From Lutimaribacter pacificus (lineage in GTDB: Bacteria > Pseudomonadota > Alphaproteobacteria > Rhodobacterales > Rhodobacteraceae), in the NCBI RefSeq assembly GCF_900142185.1, contig NZ_FQZZ01000003.1, forward strand, positions 372,001-436,000: a stretch of 64,000 nucleotides of DNA, given 5' to 3'. A program made the position numbers and the translations under genes. Shown here piece after piece: positions 1 through 10,150 of the stretch (position 1 is the first letter of the stretch; each line of letters starts with the position of its first letter). Under the pieces are notes generated by a model that did no database searches, was not told the DNA's origin, and saw only the letters and a program-made list of their open reading frames with translations.

Positions 1-1
1 G

Positions 2-1210
2 GGCGCCGCCCCCATCGTGATCGAGGTGGCCGACGACCATGCCGGCGTCCATGCCCACGGGCATTACATGGAATACGAGGCGCTGCTGGAAACGGGCGAC
101 CCGGATTTCGACTGGATCATGCCCGAGGACGAGTGGGAATCGCTGGCGCTGAACTATACCTCGGGCACCACCGGGCGGCCCAAGGGCGTGGTCTATCACC
201 ATCGCGGCGCCTATCTGAACGCGATGGGGCAGGTCATCAGCTGGCGCATCACGCTGCATCCGCGCTACCTGACCATCGTGCCGCTGTTTCACTGCAACGG
301 CTGGTGCCACACCTGGATGATGCCCGCGGTGGGCGGCACCGTGGTGTGCTGCCGCGACATCCGGGCCGATGCGATATTCGACGCGATCGCGGATGAGAAG
401 GTGACGCATTTCGGCGGCGCCCCCATCGTCCTGAACACGCTGATCAACGCGCCCGAAAAGGACCGCCGCGATTTCGATCACGTGGTCGAGGTGTTCACCG
501 CCGGCGCACCCCCCGCCCCCGCCACGCTGGCCAGGATCGAGCCGATGGGCTTCAACGTCACCCATGTCTACGGGCTGACCGAAACCTACGGGCCCGCCAC
601 CGAATGCACCTGGCAGGGCGAATGGGACGGGTTGCAGGGCGACGACCGCGCCGCCGTCAAGGCACGCCAGGGCGTCGCCATGCCCTTCATGGAGCCGGTG
701 CAGGTCTGGGACGAGAAACACGCCCCCATTCCGATGGACGGCACCACGCAGGGCGAGATCGTGTTTCGCGGCAATGGCGTGATGAAGGGATACCTGAAGA
801 ACCCGCAGGCCACGCAAGAGGCGTTTGCCGGCGGCTATTACCATTCCGGCGACATCGCGGTGCAGCACCCCAACACCTATCTGCAGATCGCCGACCGCGC
901 CAAGGACATCATCATCTCGGGCGGCGAAAACATCAGCTCGGTCGAGATCGAGGGCGTGCTGATGGGGCATCCCGACGTGCTGCTCTGTGCCGTCGTGGCG
1001 AAACCGGACGAGAAATGGGGCGAGGTGCCCTGCGCCTTCGTCGAGCTGAAGGACGGCCACAGCGCCGACGAGGCCACGCTGATCGCCTATGCCCGCGACA
1101 GGCTGGCCGGGTTCAAGACGCCGAAACACGTGGTGTTCCAGGAACTGCCCAAGACCTCGACCGGGAAGATCCAGAAATTCCAGCTGCGCGCCATCGCCAG
1201 GGACATGTAG
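2..1210 (+). CDS. Acyl-CoA ligase (AMP-forming), C-terminal part, 5' end outside window
   Basis: This gene is cut by the left edge; the frame is open from base 2, leaving 402 residues. It belongs to the adenylate-forming (ANL) superfamily, which activates a carboxylic acid as an acyl-adenylate and transfers it to CoA in the cytoplasm. Visible motifs in order are the P-loop YTSGTTGRPKG, the HCNGW motif, YGLTETYG, the hinge region around DRAKDIIISGGENIS, and the C-terminal PKTSTGKIQK, whose last-but-one lysine region is the adenylation lysine. The HCNGW variant is common in medium-chain and DmdB-like (methylmercaptopropionate) ligases of roseobacters, so DmdB is one possibility. The actual acid cannot be deduced from this fragment. 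Confidence 0.92.
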   Translation, partial: GAAPIVIEVADDHAGVHAHGHYMEYEALLETGDPDFDWIMPEDEWESLALNYTSGTTGRPKGVVYHHRGAYLNAMGQVISWRITLHPRYLTIVPLFHCNGWCHTWMMPAVGGTVVCCRDIRADAIFDAIADEKVTHFGGAPIVLNTLINAPEKDRRDFDHVVEVFTAGAPPAPATLARIEPMGFNVTHVYGLTETYGPATECTWQGEWDGLQGDDRAAVKARQGVAMPFMEPVQVWDEKHAPIPMDGTTQGEIVFRGNGVMKGYLKNPQATQEAFAGGYYHSGDIAVQHPNTYLQIADRAKDIIISGGENISSVEIEGVLMGHPDVLLCAVVAKPDEKWGEVPCAFVELKDGHSADEATLIAYARDRLAGFKTPKHVVFQELPKTSTGKIQKFQLRAIARDM

Positions 1211-1498
1211 GTGCCCCGCCGTTCGGGCGGATTGCAACAGAAGGGCATCGCGTGGCCGCGGTCGGGCGATTCGAGGTCTGTGACTGGCATGTTATCGTGC
1301 CGCCATCTCCTCCCTCGGACCGTGGCACTTGCGGCAGCCAATCGCCCGGCCGGGGGACGGCCGTGCGATGCCCGGGCCGCTGCGCGGCTGGTCCGGGCAG
1401 GTGCATGTTTCGAGTGTCACAAACATCGCCAACTCTGCCCCGATTGCACCCTGCCACATCCCGCGCCATAAGGTGGCGATCACCCGAGGACCGACCCG

Positions 1499-2266
1499 AT
1501 GCCCCGCTATGCCCTGAAGATCGAATATCACGGCGCCCCCTTCGCCGGGTGGCAGTGGCAGGACGACCAGCCCTCGGTGCAGGGCGCGCTCGAGGCGGCG
1601 TTGCGGCGGCTGGAGCCCGGGGTGCCGCGCATCGCGGCGGCGGGCCGCACCGATGCCGGGGTGCACGCGCTGGGGCAGGTCGCGCATTGCGACATGGGCC
1701 GGGAGTGGGCGCCGTTCCGCCTGTCCGAGGCGCTGAATTACCACCTGAAACCGCAGCCCGTTGCCGTGACCGCCGCCGCGCGGGTCGACGATGACTGGCA
1801 CGCGCGGTTCTCGGCGACGGGGCGGCACTATCTGTTTCGCCTGCTCACCCGCCGCGCCCCCGCCACGCACGAGGCCGGGCGCGTCTGGCAGGTGAAGAAC
1901 CCGCTCGACATCGGTGCGATGCGCGCAGGCGCGGCGCATCTGATCGGACATCACGATTTCACCACCTTCCGCTCGACCATCTGCCAGGCGAAAAGCCCGG
2001 TCAAGACACTGGACGAGATCGCCATCACCGAAGGCCCGGGCTTCAACGGCCCCGAGATCCATTTCCGCCTGCGGGCGCGGTCGTTCCTGCACAACCAGGT
2101 GCGTTCCATCGTCGGCACGCTGGAACGGGTCGGCGCGGGATCATGGGCGCCGGAGGACGTGAAAACCGCGCTTCTGGCACGCGACCGCGCCGCCTGCGGC
2201 CCGGTCTGCCCGCCGCAGGGCTTGTATCTTTCAGGCGTGGATTACCCCGCCGATCCGTTCGCCTGA
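1499..2266 (+). CDS. truA: tRNA pseudouridine synthase A
   Basis: TruA isomerises uridines 38-40 in the anticodon stem-loop of many tRNAs to pseudouridine. The 255-residue length fits the family. The N-terminal strand [17 protein letters not shown] and the catalytic motif [14 protein letters not shown] (catalytic Asp52) are both present, as is the C-terminal [13 protein letters not shown] motif. The ATG at 1499 is the natural start of the first conserved strand. The 288 bases before it hold no gene that can be supported. In many relatives truA follows fmt; here it follows the acyl-CoA ligase instead. It converges with hisD. Confidence 0.97.
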   Translation: MPRYALKIEYHGAPFAGWQWQDDQPSVQGALEAALRRLEPGVPRIAAAGRTDAGVHALGQVAHCDMGREWAPFRLSEALNYHLKPQPVAVTAAARVDDDWHARFSATGRHYLFRLLTRRAPATHEAGRVWQVKNPLDIGAMRAGAAHLIGHHDFTTFRSTICQAKSPVKTLDEIAITEGPGFNGPEIHFRLRARSFLHNQVRSIVGTLERVGAGSWAPEDVKTALLARDRAACGPVCPPQGLYLSGVDYPADPFA

Positions 2267-2326
2267 GGCCGGGCCTGTTTCAGGACGGGCAACGGCCGGG
2301 GCCGGTCCCGCATTGCCCCCGGCCCC

Positions 2327-3631
2327 CTACCCTTCGTTCAGGCGGTTGAGCCTTGCGCGCACGCTCAGCCCGTGGGCTTCGAGGCTTTCGGAAATCGCCA
2401 GCGTTTCCGCCGCCGGGCCGATGGCCGCCAGCGCGCCGGGGCTCATCTTCGCCAGCGTGGTGCGCTTGAGGAAATCCATCACCGACAGGCCCGACGAGAA
2501 CCGGGCCGAGCGTGCGGTAGGCAGCACGTGGTTGGGCCCGCCTACGTAATCGCCGATCGCCTCGGGCGTCCAGGCGCCAAGGAAGATCGCGCCGGCATGG
2601 GTGATCTTTTCGGCCAGCGCATCGGGGTCTTCGACGCACAGCTCCAGGTGTTCGGGCGCCACGCGGTTCGACAGCGCGGCGGCGGTCTCAAGATCGGGCA
2701 CGGTGATGATGGCGCCGAAATCGCGCCAGCTTGCCCCCGCGATCTCGCGCCGGTCCAGCGTCGTCAGGAAGCGTTCGACCGCCACGCCGACGGCCCTGGC
2801 CATGACGGGGCTGTCGGTGACCAGGATCGACTGCGCGCTTTCGTCATGTTCGGCCTGGCTCAGCAGGTCCAGCGCCAGCCAGTCGGGATCGTTATCGGCA
2901 TCGGCGATGATCAGGATCTCGGAGGGGCCGGCGATCATGTCGATCCCCACCTTTCCGAATACCCGTCGCTTGGCCGCCGCCACATAGGCGTTGCCGGGGC
3001 CGGTGATCTTGTCCACCGGCGCGATGGTTGCGGTGCCATAGGCCAGCGCCGCGATCGCCTGCGCCCCCCCGATGCGATAGATCTCGTCCACACCGGCCAG
3101 CCGCGCCGCCAGCAGCACCAGCGGGTTGGCCTGCCCGTCCGGCGTGGGCACCGCGATGGCCAGCCGTTCGACGCCGGCCACCTTGGCCGGGATCGCGTTC
3201 ATCAGCACCGAGGACGGGTACGAGGCCAGCCCGCCCGGCACATAGAGCCCCGCCGCCGAAACCGGCGTCCAGCGCCAGCCCAGCATCGCGCCCTCGGGGT
3301 CGGTCCAGGACTGGTCCTGCGGCATCTGCCGCACGTGGTAGGCGCGGATGCGCTCGGCCGCCAGTTCCAGCGCGTCGCGCTCATGCGCGGGCACCTGCGC
3401 GATCAGCGCGTCCACCTCGGCGGCGGAAAAGCGCAGCGTATCCGGCGTCAGGTCAAGCCGGTCGAATTTCGCCGTCAGTTCGATCAGCGCCGCATCGCCC
3501 CGCGCGCGCACATCGGCGATGATCCCGGCGACTACCTCGTCGACATCGACGCTGTCCTCGCGCTTGGCCGACAGAAGGACGGCAAAGGCGGCTTCGAAAC
3601 CGGGATCGGTGGCATCGAGAAGAACGGGCAT
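2327..3631 (-). CDS. hisD: Histidinol dehydrogenase
   Basis: This enzyme carries out the last two steps of histidine synthesis, oxidising L-histidinol to L-histidine with two NAD+ and a catalytic zinc. The protein has 434 residues, the normal size. Hallmarks include YVPGG, the ITGPGNAYVAAAKR segment, the AGPSEIL loop, the zinc/catalytic region SQAEHDESAQ, the PEHLEL motif with catalytic Glu-His, and the C-terminal HVLPTARSARF segment. It is the third gene after murA and DUF2948 on the same strand, 129 bases downstream of DUF2948. A second, divergent HisD-family gene lies at 14200, and this copy matches the canonical biosynthetic enzyme better (AEHD rather than AEHG). Confidence 0.96.
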   Translation of the reverse strand: MPVLLDATDPGFEAAFAVLLSAKREDSVDVDEVVAGIIADVRARGDAALIELTAKFDRLDLTPDTLRFSAAEVDALIAQVPAHERDALELAAERIRAYHVRQMPQDQSWTDPEGAMLGWRWTPVSAAGLYVPGGLASYPSSVLMNAIPAKVAGVERLAIAVPTPDGQANPLVLLAARLAGVDEIYRIGGAQAIAALAYGTATIAPVDKITGPGNAYVAAAKRRVFGKVGIDMIAGPSEILIIADADNDPDWLALDLLSQAEHDESAQSILVTDSPVMARAVGVAVERFLTTLDRREIAGASWRDFGAIITVPDLETAAALSNRVAPEHLELCVEDPDALAEKITHAGAIFLGAWTPEAIGDYVGGPNHVLPTARSARFSSGLSVMDFLKRTTLAKMSPGALAAIGPAAETLAISESLEAHGLSVRARLNRLNEG

Positions 3632-3760
3632 GGCGGCTCCTTTTCGTTGCGCGACCCATACTTGGAACGCCCGGCGCCCTCAAGGGCCAAGCATCGCGCG
3701 GGCCCGCATGGCAGGCCCTGCCGGGTATAGCATGAAACCGGAGGCGCGGCCGGGCCGCCG

Positions 3761-4227
3761 TCACCCGTCGTGATGCGGCGCCTTGCGCGAGGGCGCGCGA
3801 TAGGGGCGCGTCACGTCGCGCAGCGTGGCCTCCAGCGCCTCGACCTCCAGCCGGATCGCACCGTCGCCGGCCAGCTGCAACTCCAGCACGCCGCCCGGCG
3901 CGTCGCCGGGCTGCCAGTCGACCGCCAGCAGCGACAGGATCGTGTCGGCATCGCCGCGCGGCACGCCCTGGCTGGCCACCTTCTGCACGTTGTCCACCGC
4001 CAGGACCGATTGCACCCGCTCCGGCCCGTGCCGGTCGCGGCCGCGATCCTCCCAGCGGAACCGGTTGAGCAACAGCGCAAAGCGCCGGTCGCGCGGGCGC
4101 CACGTCATTTCCGAGGCCGGGAACACCGCGTCCTGCACCAGCGCCGAGATCACCTTCAGGTCGTCCTCGTCAAGGGCGCCCAGGTTCAGCGGCGTCTCGC
4201 GCCCGTCCTCGAACCGCGCATCATCCG

Positions 4228-4231
<4 letters not shown>
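3761..4231 (-). CDS. DUF2948 family protein
   Basis: The 156-residue protein matches the alphaproteobacterial DUF2948 family by its context and by the N-terminal [20 protein letters not shown] and following [11 protein letters not shown] segments. Its function is unknown. Its start codon overlaps the murA stop (ATGA, 4228-4231), so translation is probably coupled to murA, and hisD follows. This murA-DUF2948-hisD order is common in Rhodobacterales. No signal peptide or membrane segment is visible, so it is probably cytoplasmic. Confidence 0.85.
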
Positions 4232-5495
<1,264 letters not shown>

Positions 5496-5496
<1 letters not shown>

Positions 5497-5669
5497 CAGC
5501 CCTGCCCCTCTTTGCCTGTATCCCTGCCCGTCCCGTGGGCGTCCTGACCCGCGCGCGCACGCGCCTGCTCCTTGCGCCGCGCCATATTGGCCTTGAGCGC
5601 GGCCTTCAACCGCGCATCGCGCCCGGCGTCCTTTTTCGGCTGGGTCTTGCCCGTTGTCTTGCGGTCCAT
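5496..5669 (-). CDS. Small basic protein upstream of murA
   Basis: A 57-residue ORF (begins [20 protein letters not shown]) ends in a TGATG overlap with the murA start. It is very rich in Lys, Arg, Ala and Gln, with a central predicted helix ([20 protein letters not shown]) and no signal peptide. The overlap and the coding-like composition support it as real. I do not recognise a named domain. Small Lys/Arg-rich ORFs at this place are frequent in Rhodobacterales, and a nucleic-acid or ribosome-associated role is only a guess. It is the likely first gene of the leftward murA operon. Confidence 0.65.
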
Positions 5670-5712
5670 GCCCCCTCTCTACAGCAGGGCGAAAAATCCG
5701 TCCAGATTGCGC

Positions 5713-5741
5713 TTGCACCCGCGCGGATTTGCGTCTAATCA
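5713..5741 (+). promoter_or_regulatory. Predicted sigma-70 type promoter of tRNA-Thr
   Basis: A -35 box TTGCAC (5713-5718) and a -10 box TAATCA (5736-5741) are separated by exactly 17 bases. Initiation would fall about 10 bases before the tRNA. This is prediction from the sequence only. Confidence 0.55.
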
Positions 5742-5757
5742 GCCGCCCACGAACGGC

Positions 5758-5832
<75 letters not shown>

Positions 5833-5886
5833 TGATTTCCCAAACAAACACAAATACTTGCGCGAAATCAGCGCATTCCGCTTGTC

Positions 5887-5912
5887 GACTCCTACACAGG
5901 AGTCCTACACAG
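5887..5912 (+). repeat. Candidate integrase arm-binding sites, left arm
   Basis: The 12-mer gactcctacaca (5887-5898) is followed by the related agtcctacacag (5901-5912), 14 bases apart. The same 12-mer recurs near the right end at 13665-13676. Placement just inside each att site, in tandem, fits arm-type sites of tyrosine integrases. They lie just before the integrase start codon, so they could also control its expression. Confidence 0.55.
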
Positions 5913-5923
5913 TGACCTTAATC

Positions 5924-7438
5924 ATGCCCCGTCCCGTGAAAGACCCTGAGAGCGGAATCTACTACATCCGCGTGCGCGTTCCTGCCGACCTAGTGGCTTC
6001 GGTCGGTCGTAAAGAGGTGTCCAAGTCGCTCCGAACAAGAGAGCCTGTGGAGGCTAAGGAGCGGTTCGCAGCCGAGTATGCGGCGCTACAACGCCGATGG
6101 ACAGCCCTGCGGGCCAAGCCTGAACCCCTCCCTCTTAAGCAGATCGTCAGCTTGGCAGGTCAAGTCTATCAGCGCCTCATGGCGACGTTGGACATTGAAC
6201 CCGGTGAACCTTCGGTCTGGGAACAGGTTAGCCGGTTAAACGCACAGGCAGCCGACAACGACAAGGCGCTTGAGCAATGGTATGGTCCGACGGTTGACGA
6301 ACTGCTGATCGAAAAAGGTATTGCGACGGACCCGTCGAGCAGGACACGTCTGCTTAAGGAAGCCCAGCGCGCATGGGAGCAAGCGACGGAACAACAGCAC
6401 AAGCGGTCACAGGGCGACTTCTCACCCGACCCCGACGCCAATCGGTTCCCGGAATGGTCGCCCGAAAAGAAGCTCTCAGAACCATCATCGGGGCCGACAC
6501 TCTCAGACCTGTTCCACAGGTGGAAGAAAGATCATCTTGCCAATGGCAAATCGGAAAACACGGTCAAGGACTTCCAGCAGAAGCTGGACGCCCTGAAAGA
6601 ATATCTGGGGCATGAAGAAGTTGATCGCATCTCCCCGCGAGAAATCTCCGAATGGACAGACCATCTGCGGCACGAAAAGGGTCTCAACCCCAAAACGGTC
6701 AGCGGGAAATACCTTGCTGCTGTCAAGACCGTCTTCCGGTTGGCCCGTTCCAAGTTCCTGATAGACAGCGACCCGGCGCAAAGCGTCAGCGTGAAAATTC
6801 CCCCGAAGGTCAAATCACGGTCCTCTGGCTTTACCGAAGCAGAGGCAAAGCGCGTCTTGTCCGCCGCGAACAAAGTGTTCGAACAGTCATCGAACATGGC
6901 GCACCATAACAAGCTGGCATGCCGCTGGGTCCCTTGGATATGCGCTTACACAGGAGCGAGGGCGGGTGAAATCACTCAGCTTCGCAAGGAAGACCTGACC
7001 GTCGTAAACGGCATTCCGCAACTCACCATCACACCGGAAGCCGGAAGCGTTAAGGCGGGTATGTATAGGGTCGTTCCGGTCCATCCTCACTTACAGGAGA
7101 TCGGCCTTTTGGACTTCATCAGAAACGCAAAGAGCGGCTATCTATTCCACTCTGGGCCATCAACCCCTGCAGAGGCTGTGAAACGCTCAGGCAACGCCAG
7201 AGACAAGATCGCTGTCTGGGTGAGGGAAAGCGCCGGAATTACTGATGAACGCATCCAGCCAAACCATGCGTGGCGACACAGGTTCAAGACGGTGGGTAGA
7301 AATGCGGATATCGCCCCAGAATATCTCGGGGCCATCCAAGGCCATGCTGGACGCACCGCAGGGGAAGACTACGGTGAATATCCGGTCGAAACGCTATACC
7401 GGGAAATCTGCAAGCTGCCGCGCATCGAGGTTGATTGA
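5924..7438 (+). CDS. Tyrosine site-specific integrase
   Basis: The 504-residue protein is a phage-type tyrosine recombinase that would insert and excise the element at tRNA-Thr. The start at 5924 (MPRPVKDPESGIYYIRVRVP) is preferred because the earlier in-frame start at 5858 lies in the att/arm-site leader. The N-terminal part resembles an AP2-like/arm-binding segment, a SAM-like core-binding domain begins near residue 200, and the catalytic domain is C-terminal. It shows Arg in CAYTGARAGEITQLRKEDL, His-x-x-Arg in HAWRHRFKT, and a nucleophile Tyr near the end (EDYGEYPVETLYREI has candidates). The DUF6538-type opening PVKDPESGIYYIRVRVP is common in alphaproteobacterial integrases. Confidence 0.92.
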   Translation: MPRPVKDPESGIYYIRVRVPADLVASVGRKEVSKSLRTREPVEAKERFAAEYAALQRRWTALRAKPEPLPLKQIVSLAGQVYQRLMATLDIEPGEPSVWEQVSRLNAQAADNDKALEQWYGPTVDELLIEKGIATDPSSRTRLLKEAQRAWEQATEQQHKRSQGDFSPDPDANRFPEWSPEKKLSEPSSGPTLSDLFHRWKKDHLANGKSENTVKDFQQKLDALKEYLGHEEVDRISPREISEWTDHLRHEKGLNPKTVSGKYLAAVKTVFRLARSKFLIDSDPAQSVSVKIPPKVKSRSSGFTEAEAKRVLSAANKVFEQSSNMAHHNKLACRWVPWICAYTGARAGEITQLRKEDLTVVNGIPQLTITPEAGSVKAGMYRVVPVHPHLQEIGLLDFIRNAKSGYLFHSGPSTPAEAVKRSGNARDKIAVWVRESAGITDERIQPNHAWRHRFKTVGRNADIAPEYLGAIQGHAGRTAGEDYGEYPVETLYREICKLPRIEVD

Positions 7439-7787
7439 GTGGCGCAAGTGACTTGTTTGGCTCTAGCGGCAGGCGTGTCAGGTGAATGCTTCCGCTTCAT
7501 AGCCTAAAAAACAAAACAGCCAGTCTCCCTCCTTACATCTCCACTGGTTAGGTGAAACTATTCATAACAGTCGGGCATCTGTCCACCGGTCCAGATACGA
7601 GAAGCTGTCACTAACATTGAGCTTCGGGCTACCCTCGGGGACTTCATTTATTTCATTGGAAAAATCTGTCTATCCCAAATTGATATAACGCCTGCGCGGC
7701 GCCCCCCATTGGGGTGCCTTTTCGTCGCCGGGCAGTTCATAAGCCTCATTTCAAAGCTTCAGCTGGACGGCAGCCCTGCCAAAATCG
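7439..7787. other. 349-base intergenic stretch between convergent integrase and PIN gene
   Basis: No coding region can be supported here. The stretch is AT-rich compared with the chromosome and contains one terminator-like hairpin near 7700. The rest shows nothing recognisable. Confidence 0.6.
7698..7722 (+). terminator. Rho-independent terminator-like hairpin
   Basis: The stem ggcgcccc (7698-7705) pairs with ggggtgcc (7711-7718) around a 5-base loop, with one G-T pair, and is followed by TTTT. It would end integrase transcription before the convergent PIN gene. Confidence 0.6.
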
Positions 7788-8222
7788 TTAACCGCGATGT
7801 TTCTCAAAAAGTGAGGCGGCGACAGGTCCTCTGGTAGTTGATTTGACTACTTTTCCTTTGGGCTTAAGAAAATTCGTATTTTTGAAATCGCTAATAAGAT
7901 TCTGGTCGTCAGTATAGACTAATCGGCAATGCGACAATTCTGCCAAAGCCAGAATATGAGGATCATCTGAAGAAATCGCTCGGGCTGCCATGTTTGCTTC
8001 TTCGGCATCAACTGCGGTATTATCCAACCGCATGGCCCGACCAGAGCGTATCCATTCAAGTAATAGGCCTCTTAACTTGGTTTCAGAAAGTTCTCTAAGC
8101 AGTCTACCGCCAACAATCACCTTCATTCGCTTGTCCGCTACTCGCCTCAGAATTTCAGGCGCATGAGCAGCATGCGGCGGTGAGAAGTCACTAGCGCGAT
8201 TTGCATCAATAATTATTGGCAC
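7788..8222 (-). CDS. PIN-domain protein, putative nuclease partner of the ATPase
   Basis: The 144-residue protein looks like a PIN-fold ribonuclease. Acidic positions fit a PIN active site: Asp6 in PIIIDAN, Glu44, Asp86-Asp87 in SSDDPHILALA and Asp105-Asp106 in VYTDDQNL. PIN proteins cut single-stranded RNA with bound metal ions; they act as toxins or as effectors. The GTG start (8222) follows directly on the ATPase stop codon (TAG-GTG), so the two must be translated together. No small antitoxin gene is next to it, which argues against a plain VapBC-type toxin. Its base composition is AT-richer than its surroundings. Function as an immune effector is inference. Confidence 0.75.
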   Translation of the reverse strand: MPIIIDANRASDFSPPHAAHAPEILRRVADKRMKVIVGGRLLRELSETKLRGLLLEWIRSGRAMRLDNTAVDAEEANMAARAISSDDPHILALAELSHCRLVYTDDQNLISDFKNTNFLKPKGKVVKSTTRGPVAASLFEKHRG

Positions 8223-9563
8223 CTATAGCCCCAGAATCTTCATCTGCTCACCAATAAAGAACGAGCGGTATGTTTCTGGAGGATTGACCGGCTCCCCTAA
8301 TTCGTCCAATTCAATTTCCGTTATCTTGTTTTCTAGTCTATCCCGCTCAAAGAAAAGAATTGAAACGTCTTCTTGCCTTAACTGCTTATTGGCTATGGCC
8401 CTGCGAACTCTATCAACGATAAAGTCACTATGCGTCTCAAGAACGAATTGAAGCCCAGTTCTTTGTTGAGAATCCACGATGAACTGTCCAAGAGCAGCCT
8501 GTGCCTGTGGATGCAAGTGCACTTCAGGTTGCTGAACCAAAAAGTAGCCTCCTCTTTGACCCGTAGCGATACTATACAAGATCGGTAAAACTTGGCTTGC
8601 GCCGTATCCAAGATCAACCAAGTTCATCTTCGGACCACCTGAGGAAAACTGTAGCTGAAATGGATCACTCGCGGTTTGTCCAAATGATTTGACCGAAATC
8701 TCCTTAAACATACCGGACTGTTTTCCGAAATCTTCAATTGTGCCCCTTATTGAGCTCCATTCATCCTTGTTTTGCCCCCTAGCACGATAGCGTTTGGCGA
8801 TTTCGTAAGGAACGTGAGAACCTTCCCCATCCTCACGCTCCGTTCCAGGAGTATAAGTCCTCTGAGGTCTTGTCCGAATTGCTGAAGTGGCTTCAATAAC
8901 ACCCCTTGTTCTACGAACTAGACTTTCAGCAAGATCGGAGAGCATCGAGATTTCATTCTCGATTGATGAGAGAAAATCGCTCTGCCCCTCTGTTCTGTGT
9001 CTAAGCCGGAATTTGAGGTCCCGGATTAGAAATGGCCAATATCGTGCAAATTCAACCTTTGCGACCACAGGGGCAAAAGATGGCTCATCCAAGACATGCC
9101 GCTCATTATTTTCCCCGACGTGGGCTATCTGTATGCCGTCGGAGACAATGGATGCCTCAAGCCCTGCGCGACCTGTTGAAATACTCGCTTTAACCACAGC
9201 TGCGTGTGAGTCAACGCTATTGAAAAACAACTTTAGTTCTACTGAATAATTTCCAGATAAGTCGGTAGAGCGGGATTTCCTCATTTGCATATTTTGGCGC
9301 AACGATATGGAAAACTGCGATGCGCGGCCACCGCGTCCGCCGCGAAAATGTGAAATTTGATCGAATGTTCCTAGCTGAAATGGATCGCTATTGAAACTAG
9401 GCTCGGCTCGGTTGGACAAGAAGTCTTGCACATACTTCATACCGGCCAAAAATGATGTTTTCCCCGCACTATTTTCGCCCACCAGAATGGTGATCGGACG
9501 AACCGGAACATACCCTTGATTATGGAATCCTCGGAAGTCTTTCAGTGAAAGATCAAAAGTCAT
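8223..9563 (-). CDS. AAA15/OLD-like ATPase
   Basis: The 446-residue protein is an ABC/SMC-type ATPase of the kind found in OLD, DUF3696 and related anti-phage proteins. The Walker A motif GENSAGKT is at residues 29-36. A signature-like segment LGYGASQVLPIL comes before the Walker B region QQPEVHLHP (PEVHLHP at 346-352), and the His-switch ETHSD is at 376-380. The usual second acidic residue of Walker B is replaced by Gln, while Glu347 is kept. No Toprim nuclease domain follows: the protein ends about 65 residues after ETHSD, so its nuclease is probably the PIN protein encoded directly downstream. The pair is on the opposite strand to the rest of the element. Confidence 0.85.
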   Translation of the reverse strand: MTFDLSLKDFRGFHNQGYVPVRPITILVGENSAGKTSFLAGMKYVQDFLSNRAEPSFNSDPFQLGTFDQISHFRGGRGGRASQFSISLRQNMQMRKSRSTDLSGNYSVELKLFFNSVDSHAAVVKASISTGRAGLEASIVSDGIQIAHVGENNERHVLDEPSFAPVVAKVEFARYWPFLIRDLKFRLRHRTEGQSDFLSSIENEISMLSDLAESLVRRTRGVIEATSAIRTRPQRTYTPGTEREDGEGSHVPYEIAKRYRARGQNKDEWSSIRGTIEDFGKQSGMFKEISVKSFGQTASDPFQLQFSSGGPKMNLVDLGYGASQVLPILYSIATGQRGGYFLVQQPEVHLHPQAQAALGQFIVDSQQRTGLQFVLETHSDFIVDRVRRAIANKQLRQEDVSILFFERDRLENKITEIELDELGEPVNPPETYRSFFIGEQMKILGL

Positions 9564-10150
9564 TTGAAGTTCTTACCCGCATCATCACTTATAGTTAGCA
9601 CGATTGTGACCGCTCGGTTGCTCCCAAGAAGCCTGTCCTCCCAGTTGAGTCTGACACTTTGGAGATAGAAGGTCTAGACGTCAGATAATCAACTGAGGTT
9701 GGCCTCTTTGGGCTGCCTACTTAGCCAACCGATCAAGTTCGATTAGGACTATACACAGTCATAATTCATCAAGACAGTCTGGTTGCCAGAACAGCGCCAC
9801 TACAGGGACTTGAGAAGATTCACGTATCCGCCAGAAGAAGACCGCGATGAGTGCCTTCCATCACTGCAAGAAGTTCTTGGTGAGGTGTTTTCGATCGTTT
9901 TTCTTGGGGCTACCTAACTCTCGATGATCCCTGCTCTTTGGGATCGGCGATTTCGAACACTTGGGTCAAAGCCACGACGGGCAAGAATGCGTCATCAGTC
10001 GCTTTTTATGTCGCGGAAGTCGCCAGTCGTTCACAAGGGCATACCTCAAAGAACATCTCAGGCGGACACAAAAAGCCTGTTCACTGTGGTTGACTTGTCC
10101 TTGTGAACATATCATGTATGTGAACAGAAGCTCTGAGAACAGGTGACCCC
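9564..10150. other. 587-base stretch without a supported gene
   Basis: This lies between the divergent ATPase and serine recombinase genes and should hold both promoters. Short open frames near 9924-10146 lack convincing start signals, domains or composition. The right end carries the promoter and repeats described at 10078-10126. The middle shows nothing I can name. Confidence 0.6.
10078..10126 (+). promoter_or_regulatory. Promoter with repeated TGTGAACA boxes before the serine recombinase
   Basis: TTGACT (10090-10095) is a good -35 box, followed at 17-18 bases by a weak AT-rich -10 region. It is framed by tgttcac (10078-10084) and two direct copies of tgtgaaca (10102-10109 and 10119-10126, 17 bases apart). 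The boxes overlap the promoter, as expected for a repressor or for recombinase-binding sites. Roughly 25 bases separate them from the start codon at 10151. Confidence 0.5.

Noticed and set aside
7788-8222. PIN protein as a simple toxin of a VapBC pair
   Set aside because: No small antitoxin gene adjoins it; its only close partner is the large ATPase, to which it is directly joined.
9924-10146. Two short rightward ORFs before the serine recombinase
   Set aside because: They overlap in different frames, lack ribosome sites and domains, and cover the promoter region of the recombinase gene.
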